From contig JAJNNQ010000024.1 of assembly GCA_027886175.1 (NCBI GenBank), forward strand, positions 7,362,001 through 7,426,000: a stretch of 64,000 nt of DNA, in the 5' to 3' direction. Source of the stretch: Phylloscopus collybita. Its lineage: Eukaryota; Chordata; Aves; Passeriformes; Phylloscopidae. Shown here one piece after another: positions 27,001 through 40,196 of this stretch (the first letter of the stretch is position 1; the number at the start of each line of letters is the position of its first letter). The translations under genes and the position numbers were made by a program. A model generated the notes under the pieces. That model searched no databases, was not told where the DNA came from, and saw only the letters and a list, made by a program, of their open reading frames with translations.

Positions 27001-28722
27001 TAATGACTTGATGCTTGGCTTTGGTGAATGCCTCGGTACCAGAAGTGCTGTAATTATCTGATTGCTACTATCACAGCATTGTAAATATTAAATGCAAAAA
27101 ACAATGTTTCAATAGCTTTGAGGTTTTGACACTTACTGAGAAAAGCTGTGGAGTTCACAGCTAATATTTCTTCTCTTTCAGTTAACCTCTTGAGCATTTT
27201 TAGTGCAGTCCTGCTTTATAAGCCACAGATTGTCATTATTGGTAGAACAAGTTTCTGGAAGTCCATCTCTGTGCTGCTGATTTCACTCTATTGTCAACCA
27301 TGAGCCAGGATTCACTTAGCAGAAAGCATCCTCTGATTAGCTTTCCCTGCATGCCACCTATGTAATCAGGCTTCCAAGAACTGGAGTAAACCTCCCCATC
27401 TGCTCGGGTAATGAGATAATGTGCCCACACCCCCCAGCTTCAGCATCAGTGGGAGGGGAGGGAGGCATTTTGATTGAGCCCCTATTGTCTGTTTCTTGGA
27501 AAGGTGGATCTCCCTGGCTGTGTTAATACAAGGAAATCAGAAAATTAAATGAGAAAAGAGGAAATTTTCAGGCTTATTGCAATTTATTGTATCAATGTTT
27601 GGAACGAAAGGTGATATTCATGATCATCTTGGAACAGCTTTGTGGTACCACTATTTGGTGCTTGGCTTTTGTTCTGTGCTTACTAAAGGGACTTTTATTC
27701 TGGCCTGTTCTGAAAATAAAAAAAAACCCTTATCTGTGCCACTTTAATCACTTTTTTTTTTTCCTTCCAATTTAAGTGACTTCTGAGTAGTCCTTACTCA
27801 GAGTGTGTTCCCTCCAAACACGATGATTTCCATTCAGAAATATTCATTGTGATGACTGAAGTCAGGCATGGAGACATCTGTGGTGTATATTGGGAACAAC
27901 TTTTGGCACCTAAGGTTTTTAGGGCACACGTCTCTGCTTCTTCTTCTGTTTTTATGCTGAAGAATGGGGGCTACTCCCTGGTATGTTTTTATCAAGAAAG
28001 AGCTTGGAATTGGATGTGTCTTTGAGTCTAAACGAAATTTAAAAAAAACCTGCTAAGTAATACCCTAAGGCAAGGAAAATGAGCTGAGAAAGAGCTACTC
28101 CTTTTTTATTGAGTACTTGTATTTGATCAAAGGTTAATTCTGAAGGATTATGTTGTCTTTGTGTGTTTATTTAGAATAAGATTAGGACAAATGTTTAGTT
28201 TATTATTAAAATGTTCTACACAGAATTTTCCAAAGGACACTTCATACTTGACCTACTAAATATTTGTAAACCAAGTGCTGCTTCTGATTGAGGCAAAATT
28301 GCTAAAATTAACCACAGCATAAGGTCCTAAATGTGTTTATTGGTCTATCAAAATGTTTTCATCTGTGGTGTTCTGACATTTGCAGTTAGTCTTAGTCTTA
28401 AACTACATTTTCTATTCAAGACTAACCAGATGATTCATAATTTGCAATTGAGCCTAGTGGAAGTAAGCTTAGGGGTTTTTTTATGGATGTTCCTCCTTCT
28501 GTTAATATTTTGCAAGTTTATTTACTTTTTGCTGTTACTCTGGTCTTTAAAATCCAACAAGAACGTACCCAGACAGGTCCCCTTTACAACAGAACAGGAG
28601 TTGGAGCTGATAAAACAACATTTTCAAACTATCATGTTGCCTACCTTTATCTGCAGGGTGTCTTTTAAAACATTGGATTCATTAAAAAGGAAATGTGTAT
28701 CTGTGAATGTTTTTTACAAACA

Positions 28723-28747
28723 CCCCCCCCCCCCAAAAAAAAAAAAA
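28723..28747. repeat. C12A13 run
   Basis: Twelve C bases are followed directly by thirteen A bases on the plus strand. It breaks any coding reading of the long frame crossing it and resembles the C-run/A-run pattern at 62096-62269. Confidence 0.9.
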
Positions 28748-29733
28748 TTAGTAATGACTTTATATCATCCAAAAAATTCACAGGTCTCAGAAAAAAGTAT
28801 CTTTGATCCTCTTTTCAGGGCCTCTTCTGTATGAGATTATTTTTTCTTCCCCCTATATGTTCTTTGTTGTACCTTAATAGACTTGCTTTCACTCTGTGGC
28901 CTAAGAAAAGGACAAATGTCAGTGCATGGGCAGAGAGAGTGAGGGAAACACCAAACCTAACACATCAAACACTTATTTAGCACTTAATGACAGAGCTGTG
29001 GTTTCAGAGGGGCTCAGGCTATTAAGTGGCGGGAAGCAGCAGGCAAGTAAGACCATCAAAGTTCTGACAATAATTCAAATGTATGAAACTTCAGTTTAGA
29101 GCTAAATTAATGATGGTTGTTCAGGAAAAATCTAGGAATAAATCTGTTAGGCCTGTTGTAGAATCATGAGATAGAATACTTGGAAAATCAATATTCATAA
29201 CATACTGATTAACCTCTCTTAGCTCTTTCAGAATAATTCTGCAGAATAACAGAGGAATAAATCATTAAATATAAAGCAGAGGACAAATATGGCAGCTGTT
29301 TCAGAGTGCTGGGTTTGGGAATGTCTAATTGGAAGTGGGGCTTCCATACACCTTGAAACATAGAGGTGTACCATACTATTCCTGTTTGGTGTCAGTTTGT
29401 ATGGCTGTGTTATTTCTTGGAAAAAAATAATTGAATTAACATTCAAAAATACTGCCTAATATTTATTTAATTAAAAAAACCTAACAAACCAAAAAAACTA
29501 CACTTATCAAGCCTGCTAAAGAGTGTCAGAGCTGGCCAGGACACTATGGGAGTTAGTGGAATTTGCCTTCCACTGCCTTTAGTGTGGCAGTAGCACTAAT
29601 GGAGGAAAACTCCTTGTCAGGCTGAGAACTGCATGGATGAGGCTGAAGCATGGAGCTCTAGCAGCTGCCAGAGTTGGATCTCCTTGGTGATAGTCACATA
29701 AGAACTTCAGAAAAGTGTAAATGTTGTGCTCAT

Positions 29734-29828
29734 GTTCATGGTTTAGTGGTGGGCATGGCAGTGTTGGGTTAATGGTTGGTCACAATGACCTTACAGGTCT
29801 TTTCCAACATTAAAGCTGCTTTGATTCC
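29734..29828 (+). mobile_element. CR1 LINE 3'-end fragment
   Basis: The segment reads GTTCATGGTTTAGTGGTGGG, a TGGCAGTGTTGGGTTAATGG block and AGGTCTTTTCCAACAT. These are the closing words of a widespread avian CR1 3' region, here on the plus strand. The usual terminal ATTCTATG units have decayed to TTTGATTCCTG. The preceding 200 bases (from about 29517) may be more of the same element, but I cannot recognise them. No ORF2 frame remains. Confidence 0.7.
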
Positions 29829-30290
29829 TGACCTTGATGTCTGAATTGTGGGTGTGTTACTTCTCTGCAGTTAGTAAGTAAAGCAAGTTGGAGCTGGTAA
29901 CGTGATGATGGTTTGGAGAGTGGGCCTGCAAGACTCACTAACACCTCAATGGCAAAAAAGGTCTTGCCTAAATTTCCCTGCCCTACTGCTCCCTGCTGCC
30001 CTGTTCTCCATTGGCTGCTTCTTCAAAGTACTTGGCTGGAATTGCTAATGTGGACATTTCATTTGTTCTGGCCTTGGGTACAACCTTTTTCTGTAATGAC
30101 TTGCTTAAAGTTTAGAAGTTATAACATGATGCTTGAAGGTGGAACAGCAGAAAAATGATGGGAGACGCCAGAGAAGGAATGCTTGTTCATCTTTACTCTC
30201 CACAGGTTTAGCATAAGATAAATCTTCATCTGACCTGCATTTTCAGTTTAGTTGCTCTAAAGATTGAATCTTATTTTATATTTGGTATGG

Positions 30291-30339
<49 letters not shown>

Positions 30340-31234
30340 ATCAATTTGCTTAAGTTCATTTGTGTTTTCCTCCCACTTAGTTCCTTTGCATACACACTAC
30401 AAAAATAGCATGTAGAAGTCATCCTTCTGTTGCTTCACTAACCCATGAAAATTGCAATTCTGCTTTAGAAGGTCCTCCATGGCCAGAACTGCTACACTGC
30501 TGACTTAAAAAGGCTTGTAAGAGCTTCTCTTTTACATGCAATTTATAAAAATCATGACTTCTTTGATATTCACTTTCTACTAATGTTAGCTATGACACTA
30601 CAAAGGTACATGATAGATTCAGTGGGATTTTGCAAGAAAGAGATCATTTGGATAATGCACTCCTAGCTCCTCTTAGGCTTACACAGTTGTAATTCCTAGC
30701 TACTGCTATTTAAATTTATAGAAATTATCCTTTGCTTTGTAAGATAGGACACTCTAGTCTTAGATTCTTTACTGGAATAAAGATTCTACCTCTAAAACCT
30801 AATCCTCTAGAATTTTATTTATCTGAGTGCTTAGTCAGTGAGTCCAAGATCAGAACACAAAAAACTATATTAAGCTGAAGTCCTCTGGAACTAAATGAGA
30901 GAATTTTTTTGCAATACCCTTACAGTTACTTTGTAGAGTTCTTAACTTAATTTTAGTATTCCAAAATAAGTATTAACAACCCATCTGATTAAAAATAATT
31001 CTTATTTATTCTTTCCTATTTATATCTGCTCTGATGAAGCTCAGTACTTTACTTCATTTCCAAGAGAAAAAAATTGGATCATTTTAGGGCTGGGGATTTT
31101 TAACTCTATTGCTATAAACCAGATAATTCTCTACAAGATAATGGCAGTCTGTCCTGCATTCCCTTATGTCTCTCTCAGATTTACTGCAGATAGTAAAGGG
31201 GGAAATTTAAGGATACACCAAGAGCCTGGACAGG
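29829..31234. other. AT-rich DNA, no gene seen
   Basis: This interval holds the 44-base T run listed separately and no recognised gene or transposon. An 81-codon plus-strand frame at 29913-30158 has no family resemblance. Confidence 0.55.
30292..30335. repeat. Pure T run of 44
   Basis: An uninterrupted T homopolymer on the plus strand, followed by ATAAATCAATTTGC. No retroposed gene is recognisable on the minus strand to its right. Confidence 0.85.
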
Positions 31235-31781
31235 TGGTGTAGTTTAACCCCAGGAAGCAGCCCAGCCCCAGGCAGCAGCTCACTCACTCCCACACCAATG
31301 GGAACAGGAGAAAACTGGAAAACTGATGATTTGAGGTAGCTTAATAGGGAAAGCACAAGTCATGCACACAAGCAAAGCAAGGAATGAATTCTCTGCTTCC
31401 CATGGGCTTCCCCATCCCCAGGAGAGCAGGGCCCTATCACACATAATGGTTATTTTGGAAGGCAAATGCCATCACTCAAACCTCCCCCATTCCTTCCACT
31501 TGATACGTTGAGCAGCATGTCATGTGGTCTGGAATGTCCCTTTGGTCAGTTTGGGTCACCTGTCCTGGATGTGTCTCCTCCCAAGCACTCCCATGCTCCC
31601 TGCCATGCAGCAGTGGCAGTGTGAAAAGCAGGAAAGACTTTGGCTCAGTGTAAGCCCTGCTCAGCAACAACAAAATCATCCCCACATTATCAACCCCACG
31701 TTCAGCACAAATCAGAAACATAGCCTCATGCCAGCCACTAGGAAGAAAACTAAATCAGCCTCAGCCCAAACCAACAAAACA
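31235..31781 (-). mobile_element. Avian ERV LTR, minus strand, probably solo
   Basis: The plus strand carries, in order, landmarks of a common avian LTR in reverse: GTTTAACCCCAGGAAGCAGCC, CACTCACTCCCACACCAATG, GGTCTGGAATGTCCCTTTGG, CAGTTTGGGTCACCTGTCC, GTGTAAGCCCTGCTCAGCAA and CCACTAGGAAGAAAAC. The sense strand is therefore minus. It would begin TGTTTTGTTGG at 31781 and end near 31235, where the plus strand reads TGGTGTAG. The length of about 550 bases fits an LTR. I saw no clear 5-6 base target-site duplication, so the edges may be off by a few bases. No internal retroviral sequence flanks it. The 122- and 81-codon frames on the two strands are chance. Confidence 0.75.
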
Positions 31782-34700
31782 AGTGTCAACTCAATAATGG
31801 AGAAAGTCAGATTTTTATTATATTGGATGGTGAGAACAGCTTCCAAAATCAGGGCAATTATGTATTGCTTGTGTAATACAGTGCTTCCCTAATTTTCACA
31901 TTGATATCCTTGGCCTAATTCTATTAGTAAATATCCTATTTATAGTTTTATTTGTCCTAGCCTAGTTTTATTTTTCCATTTGCAAGTTTGACTTTGGCAG
32001 CACTGGCATGGTTTGGATGGTATTGCTTTGCTCAGTGTTTTCTGGTGTTTTTTTCTTTGTTGCTAAGATGGTGGCACTCTTCTGTCATGTGCTTGACAGA
32101 GGCAGGAGCTGGTGTGCCCTGGTTCTTCAAATTCACTTTCACCCAATGGAGCCGCTGAGAGTGGAGAGGGTGAGCCAGGAGCTACAACAAGCTATAGGCC
32201 CTGAGTGAGGCACTTATCAACTCAGCCAGAGTTAATCAAACCATCTGCAGTAAAAGGTCAATTTTAGGTGAATTGGATGCTTCTCTCTGCTTGCTGGACA
32301 GTGTGAGATGACTGCAATAAATTGAGGCTTGTGGTTAAACGTGCATAAGTTTTGGCTTTGTTGTTTCACTCTGTAGCTACTTTTTTTGCTGATTTTATTG
32401 TTTTGTGGAAACTTGTCCCTGAGTCATGTTTTCTCTATTGCTCAGCATTGGCTTATTTATGTCTCTTACCCTTTCTGTTGCAGAAGATTTCTTGCAAGTT
32501 ATAAAAAAATGGGGCAGGGGGAAAGTCTCTGCAGAAATGTAGTGTATTGCTTTCCATTCTCTCTCTAGTTTCTTTGCAGTAGTGCACAATAAAAATCATA
32601 ACTGAAATGTGCTTTTGTAAGCTGAGGGTGATTCAGTCTTCATGTTTCAAAAAAAACAACCTCCTTGGAGAGCAAGAAAATGAACAGAGAGGCAGGACTT
32701 ATATGATCAAAGAACGTGGGACAACTGACACCTTTCAAGCAAAGGTAGATGATAAAGACCCCATAGGAATAAAATAGGGCTCTGATCACTCACCCATCTA
32801 ATATTAAAAAAAAAAGTTTTAGGTGTTCATCTGAAGAGTTTAGTTTGGACATATAACAACACTAAAAATACTCTGCTCATTGACGAACAAGCAGAGAGCC
32901 TTGACATTTAGATTAATTTGAAAATTACAGCTCAGGATTTATCTTGTGTGTGCTTAAAACATTAGCAAACCAAATTTATCCAGACCTGGTAAAGAAATTG
33001 GGAAACTGGGGAAAGAGTTTTCACATTTTATATTTGATTAACTGTGCGTCTGACAGTGTAAAGCAAATCCATCTTTAAGAATAAAATTAAATATGTACCA
33101 GAAGTCACTTTCTGACAATCAGAAAATCAGACTTTGTCATCACATCTAATATTAGCAAAATGTCCTTTAATATGATAGTATTCAGAGAATAAGTTTCACC
33201 TCTTACATTTCATACAGTCTAAAATCATCCCCTCATCCATTGCTCCTTTTAATCTTTTTTTCTTTATTTTACCTACAAAAGCATCTTTATTAATAGTGCT
33301 ATAGAAGTGGAGCCAGCAGGATTTCTTAGATCTTTTAATAACCCTCTGAATTTAAGCTTTTCTTACCTTGCTTTTATGATGTACCAAGTCTAAGAACTTT
33401 AGGGTTGGTCTAACTTTACTAAAGGCCTTCCTTTTTGACTTTGACCACCATATAGGAATGAATATTTCATAAGGGGAAAAGGTGTTTCTCTCCTACCTGA
33501 TGAAGCTCAAAAATCTGTATTTGTCATGAGCAATAGTGTCCAAACGAGATGGGGTTGGTGACCAGCAGGCTTGTTTCTCTTTTGCTCTCAGAAGTTTGCT
33601 GGAAAACAAAATGAGGATCCTATTTTTAGATGATAAATTTAGCACCTGTTCCAATGAGATATTTCTCTAGAAGTATACTGAACAGTCGAAGATAAGTAAA
33701 AATAATCAACAAATATTGGAAGGAAGTAAATATATTTTTAGATAAAAAAATATGTCTTAATTTCAGAAAACACAAAGAAACATAGAATTCAAATACTTTG
33801 TACAGGCATATTCAATTTGGTTTAACAACTGAAAACAAATTGTACACCTTAGCTGTAAGATTGCCTATAAATGACTTGTCTAATCAAATGGATGCAGGGG
33901 CAATAATGGCCTTGGAGGAGAAAAATTAATCATTGAATGGGATTGATTTCATGCCATTTTATGAATAGATAAGAAACATAGGTCTGCTCTAGGTTACCTG
34001 CCTCACTTGCCCCATACAATAACACCTGCTTCCTTACCCATGACATCAGTGTCTCAGTGGCATTTTGGGTTTCTTGGTTCTGACCCCTGAGCTTCAGCTA
34101 GATCAGGAGGCTAGCAGGGCTGAAAGGCAAGCCTTGACCCTGAATTTATTACTGATCTTCTTTGTCATGTGATGAGAGGACTTGAAACCTCCCGTGGTTT
34201 CTGGAGACGGCAGTGCCTGCAGCAGTGCCCCTGGATGCCCTGCTGGGTGTGGGGCTCTCCCACAGCCTTGGTACAGCTCATCTCTTTTATCCCAAGGCTG
34301 TGTCATTCAGCAACTCTGCTTCTCTGCTGGCAGCACATCCTGCTTGCTTTCTTGCAGCTCCTCACCTGCACCAGGTTCAGGAGGTAGTGCTAGGAGAGTG
34401 CTTCATCTGTCACATTCACAGACAGCTCTGCAGGCCCATGAGTTTGCCATGTCTTGTGCTGTAAAAGCTCCAGAGTGACTCTGGAACAGGCAGAAATTTG
34501 TTCTGTTGTGCTGTAATGTCATTCCTGGGGTCCCAGGGCTGTGTCTGACCTTTATCTCATTCTAAAGGCAGCATGTTTTCACATGGAGCTGTGATTGCCC
34601 TCACTGGTCTCTGTTGTTCAGTCAGACTTTTGCAGATTGTTGTGAGGGACCAGTGTGGGAAGTGAAGGTTTAAGGTATTGGTGAGGTCAAAATTATCTAC

Positions 34701-35649
34701 AGCCATATTAGAAAGGAGGAAAAAAAAAAGAAAAAAAAGCTGGAGATGGAAGAGATGAGACTGCAGCTGAACTGAGAGTAGTATTTATCAAGTTGCTCTC
34801 TTATCTTGAGTGAGCCTTGAAGTCTGTAAAGTGGCCATGGCAGGAACAGTGGGATAATAATCCTCTTTACAGATTGCAATTTAACTTAAATCATAGTGTG
34901 CTAAATAGTATTGTAGGTCTTAACAAGAACAGATCAGAAACCTGTTTTTCTAACTCCATTCTGAGTATGAGAAATAGGTTCTGGACTCCTCTTTGAGTGC
35001 TTGGAGTTATCCAAACAGATGAACTGGTTAATTATTAATAAATTGATACCTTGACTTGATAATGTTATCTGTGATAACATTAGCTTATTTCTCTTAAGAA
35101 TGAGTAACTTTAATATTTGTTTTTAAATTTTTAGCTAAATTTTTGACAAACTGATATAAATCCATAGGAATACATATCTTTATATATCTTATTAACTCAC
35201 CAAAAAATATAACTTTTCTTTTAAATACTGAAATCACTAGAACTGTTTTAACTATGCCAGAGAAAGAGATGATCTGCTGTTATGTTAGCAGTGGAATGGC
35301 TAGGATAATGGCTTCTAAAAATTGTCTCAATATGTGCAGAGATATTTTGCAGGCTTCATTGTACACAGACATTTACACAAGGAAACATTATCATGTACAC
35401 TGTATTTGCTGGGTATGACATAACAACAAGAAAATAAGTGAGGTTTGGTGCCAAACTAGCAACACTTGAGATATTTCAACTGTTGGGAACTGTAAGATAA
35501 AACAACAAAATACCAAGCTGGTCTTTCCTTTCAGTTATAAAATATTTATACTGTGGTTGTAGTCAAAAAAGCTGCTGTGCATTCTCTCTCCCAACACTTA
35601 ATTCAGTTCATAAAAGTTAAAACTACTTTTCTTTTTTAGACAGTGAAAT
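31782..35649. other. Mixed DNA with one GC-richer block, no gene seen
   Basis: No gene is supported. About 34160-34640 is clearly more GC-rich than its surroundings and has overlapping frames of 67-98 codons in several phases. Its many CTGCTG, CAGCTC and TGCCTGC words suggest either an unrecognised old repeat or a GC-rich unique block. At about 31990-32345 a segment ends with CTGCAATAAATTGAGGC, which resembles an LTR or polyadenylation end, but I cannot assign it. Confidence 0.45.
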
Positions 35650-35783
35650 GTGGGGTTTTTTGGTGGTTTTGTTGTGGGTTTGTGTTTTTGGTTTTTTTGG
35701 TGGGTTTTGTTTGGTTTTTTTTTTTTGTGTGTGTGTTGTGGGGTTTTTTGGGTGTTGGTTAGTTGTTTTTGGTTTTTTTTTTT
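35650..35783. repeat. G/T-rich low-complexity tract
   Basis: The mirror image of the A/C tracts: GGTTTTT, TGTGTG and TTTTGG units with almost no C or A on the plus strand. Frames across it (Gly/Phe/Val/Trp or Lys/Asn/Pro/Thr) are artefacts. Confidence 0.85.
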
Positions 35784-38700
35784 CCCTTCAAATTTAAGTA
35801 AGGGAAAGACCAAATTTTGCTTGGGATGCTTGTGCCAAACATCCTGACTGGAGAGGCTTCAGGGAGATGGGGTGGGCAAACTAAGTAATGTAAAAATTCC
35901 CAAGCTGAGATAGCTTTGCCCACAATACATAATAATGGTTAAACATTTTGACTTCTTGGACTTTCTCTCCGTTTCCTTTATGTATTCAATGGAATTGGAA
36001 ACTTGGTCAGCAGATTAAATATTTTGTTCTTGCAGTTTGACTCTTACCTCAGGTCACTTAAGAAACAAAAATGCCTTCTAGTTACAGAAGTATTCAGAAG
36101 AGTGGATGTTAAATTGAAGAACTGCAATTAATAGGTTCTTGTTTCATTTTGAAAATGGATGGGTTACTTCTGCCTATTATTTATTGTAACTGAAAAATTA
36201 TGTGAGTACTGATGGAGGAAGTTCATTTTCCATGAACAGATAAAATCTTCATGAGTTCTGTCATATTTTTGCCTGCTTTTATGATTTTTATGTTAAGCTA
36301 CTTAGAAAAGTTAAATGAAAATCTTTACTTTTTCAGGTGTTTAAGACAGGCCTGCTTCTTTGCAAATTTTGGTGTAAAATTCTTTGTGAGGATCAAAATT
36401 AATTATCAAAACTTTTAATAAAGGAAGGGGGGAAAAAAGGGAGAGGATTGTTCATCATGAGCTTAAAACCAGATGTCTGGTATCTTTAAGTTTATGACAT
36501 GAATCTGCTGCTCCTCAGGAGACATGACCAAGTTTAGTCTACCACTTCTGTTTTGGTTTCCTGCATCTCCTTAGGTCTACTCAACACTACACACACATCT
36601 CTAATATCCAGCAGGTCTTTAAAGCTGGGAATGAAGGATGAGAAGTGCACTTGGCTGTTGTTGGGCAATGCTGAGCTGCTTTCAGCTTAGCCAGGCAATG
36701 ATGTGAAATTAAACTGTGCTGTGACTGACTGGAGAATCCGCTCTGAAGTCCTAACCCATGGCCCCAAAACTTTAAAAAGTTAATTGTAGGGATGGAAACC
36801 CTAAATGCTGGCTATCTACCGATGCTATTTACTATGAAGTGCCATTTTTCCTGAAGTATTACCTGGAGATCGTGGTCCAATTTTCAAACCTCCACAGTAA
36901 AATGTCCTAGAGGAAAACTCTTCTCAAGTTTATCAGTCTTCCCCTGTTTTAAGGTGACTCTGTTGCTCTTCTTGGAATCATAAATAGTAATAGACCACAG
37001 AAATAACATTTCTTCACTTGTGTCATTATTAAAGAAAAGTACTTAAATGAGAGAGTAGCCTTGGGTTACATTACTTAGGACAAACATTTTGCACAATTTC
37101 TGCACCAGTTTGTGACAGAGACCTTTTTTGCTGGCATATCTGTGATGATTTCAGCTGTAAAGTGTGCTCTTACCAGAAACTTCATTTCCGTTAGGGAATG
37201 GATATTTTTGGAAAACTTAAACTTGCTCCTTAAGTAAATTTCAGTTTAATAATGAACCAAACCAAACTAAAGATGTATTTTTTTTTTGTCTTGTCTGCTT
37301 CACCTCCTGATTTTTGTCTCTTTAAAGACTGGTGACAATATTAAAAGTGGGAAATATTTTTGTGTTGTATTTACAATAAAAGGTAGGTAACTTCACTTTC
37401 TGAAATATTGAAGCCAAGTGAGATACTCTGGAGTTTCTCATCTCTCTCCTGCCTTTAGATGAGTGCATGTCTGTTTTATTCACATAAATTATGCAAGCTT
37501 ATGGCTGTTTTGGGTTGACTTTGTAAACCTTTACTTTCTTTTGGAACTCAGGGAGAAGTAAGTTAAGCTACATGCTGGGATAATTGGGAATATCAGAAAA
37601 GTGTGATATGGCAGCAGTGACTAAGCAGCCTGCATTATTTTGCTTATGGGATAGTTATAGTGGTAATTCAAAGGAACAAAAAAACTAGACCTAAAAAATT
37701 GTTATTATTAGGTACAAAGCTCTCTACTGAAATTTTTTGACCCAGAAATGACTTTTTGATACGTTCTTCAAAGCTCCAAAGTCAGTACAAAGCTCTTGCT
37801 GGAAAGTTACTATAAGTAAAAAAATAAATCAGGTTTAAAACAGGCATTAGAAGCTAAATATCTGTTTTGAAAAAGGCAAGGCAATAATCTAGAAATGCTT
37901 TGCCTGGTAGTAGGGAGCTCAAAGGCTATCATAACATAAAAATATTAGCAATGGTTTTTGACAAGTAATTATTTAGTACAGTGGGTGATCCAAAAAACTT
38001 ACAGTAAGAAGAAATAGCAGTGGTTTAGGAAATGTATTATGTGCTTCCAAGTAGAATTATGAAACATCTGAGGTTACCACAAGGGTGGTGGTTTTTTGGT
38101 TGGCTTTTTTTTCCCCTTCCTCACCTGACAATAATTATATTTTAAAGAGCATTATCAAAATGCCTCTCATCCTATATTCTAAGGAAATACTTATATGAGC
38201 TCAGGTAACAAATGAGCCATTAAAGAGAACTTAAACGTTAATTGGGCGAAGAAAGATATAAACCAAGTTTTATCATAGCCTCAGTACAACACCACAAAAT
38301 AAATATGCATAATGAGCATCCTTCATAATAGTAACACTAACTATGAGAATTAATGAAATCTAATGGAGCAAGAGCAGGGGTGTTTTTGTTTGGTTGTGTT
38401 TTTTGTATTTTTTTCTCCACTATGCAGGAATTGAGAGAAATTTTTGAAGTGGAAGCAATTTTATGTGACTGCTGGGATCTGATTTTAAGGCCTATGAGAG
38501 TACAGGTTGTAGTAGGGAAAGGTGAGAGAATAAGTAGCTAAATTAAGAGTAGTAGGTAATAATTTTTATGTTTCCTTGATTTAAGGTCTTAGTAAATCTA
38601 CTCACCTGACTCCAAATACTTTTATGGTCTAAAGTTCTTTGCATTCATAATAATAAAATAATTATATTTAAATTATCTTATTCCAAAGAGAGAAAAAATT

Positions 38701-40142
38701 TAGTCTGGCGTTTGTTTTTAATGCTCTTATTAATGGGACTGGGGCTCCTGGTAATACAGCTGAGGTGGTCTAAAATCCTAAGATGTTTCTTTGCTGAGAC
38801 TTTGGGAAAGTTATAGTGCACACATGCTGCTACCCACACAGAGACAGAGTGAAAATGCTTTGCCAGTAGTTGCGGCGTATTTTTGAATTTGAGGAGGCAC
38901 TTGCAAAGGTGGGTTTGATCTCTCCTATTGCCAACCAAACTGCAAGTCTTTAATAACTCTTTTGAGGGGGATCATCTTCTACATTTGAAGTAGCAAGGAA
39001 ATGTATTGTTCTGGAGGCATTGCATTACCTGTTGTTACACCACCAAGCCTCCCCATCCCCCGTTGTTCCATTTTGGTGCTATAAGACATTCTCCATTGAG
39101 CAGTTTATTCATTTTGATCCATTTTTAACAGTAGCAGGTGAAGTAGAACTCTGCTTCCAAGCCAGCAGGTGGAGGTCAATGTGGTTCTTGGGGGTTTTGT
39201 GCTGAATGCTGAAGTGGAGGCAGGGTGCTTTGTTATGTATTGATGGGTCTATTAGGCTATAATGTGCTTCTCACTGAGGGGAATTTTGTGGTTTGAGAGG
39301 AGGATTATGTATTTCAATTATGGATAGTTTTAATACGTTACATAGGTATACTTACTTCCGTAACTTAGTGCTTGCCTTCTGCATCTTTTATAAAACGGTG
39401 AAAAGCACTTTGTAGCAGGAATTTCTTGTGGGACATTGTCCAGTGTATTACTTAGTGATGACCTAGTCCATAGGTGAAGTTTTCAGTGGTTACTGCAGTA
39501 TAAATAACACTGTAGTGTTGTGGAAAACCCCCCAGGTGCTGGACATGTCTGGCTAGTCAGATAGGGTGGGCTCTGTATGTAACTTTAAAATTTTTCCCCT
39601 TTTCCTTGAACTGTTTAAGATACCACGCTTCCCTGATCTATTTTAGTAACTGCAGTAGTAAAAAAACAAAACAAAAAAAGGATGTTCCTCAAAAATCGAA
39701 ATGTGTTTTAATTAAATCAAATCCCCATAAAAGGCAGGGCCAGGCTTTATGGCTAAAATACTCTCTATGTGTCAGGCACGAAGTCTTTTGAGTTCTGTGT
39801 TTTGGCTTGATTTAATGAACTGGTCTGTGTGCCTCCCACCCCACCCTTTTCTATAAACAGTGTATCCCTGTAGCCTGAAGTACAGTTAGATGCTCAAAGG
39901 AGCTCTTAATCCACAAAAGAAGGACTTGTATTTGTCCCTGTATTCTGGTTGTACTTCATAATCTGCCATTTAGCATCTTCAAGCATTTCTGATGCTGGTG
40001 GGAACTACTAATTTTCCCACTCTGGCTAGAAGAATGCACTCCCTTATCCAATGTTCACTTTGGGTTACAGCATCCTTGTTGTGAGTTGCCCTTCTCCCTC
40101 CCTCTTCCCTATTCAGGGTAGTAGTTAATGTTCATTAATCAG

Positions 40143-40196
<54 letters not shown>

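Larger units (their letters stand above)
21949..29733. other. T-rich plus strand, no gene seen
   Basis: The sequence looks intron-like: G+T-rich on the plus strand, many pyrimidine tracts and no recognised coding exon. The 167-codon frame at 28331-28834 runs through Leu/Phe-rich AT sequence and the C/A run at 28723 and is judged spurious. A minor GC-rich stretch with GTGGGAGGGGAGGGAGG lies near 27450. The sequence TAGAATCATGAGATAGAAT near 29160 faintly resembles a CR1 tail but nothing beside it supports that. Confidence 0.5.

Noticed and set aside
28331..28834. 167-codon plus-strand open frame, longest in the window
   Set aside because: Its translation is a Leu/Phe-rich reading of T-rich DNA followed by a Pro/Lys run made by C12A13. 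No domain or splice context supports it.
29155..29185. CR1-tail-like TAGAATCATGAGATAGAAT
   Set aside because: Only one imperfect copy of the terminal unit and no CR1 sequence beside it on either side.
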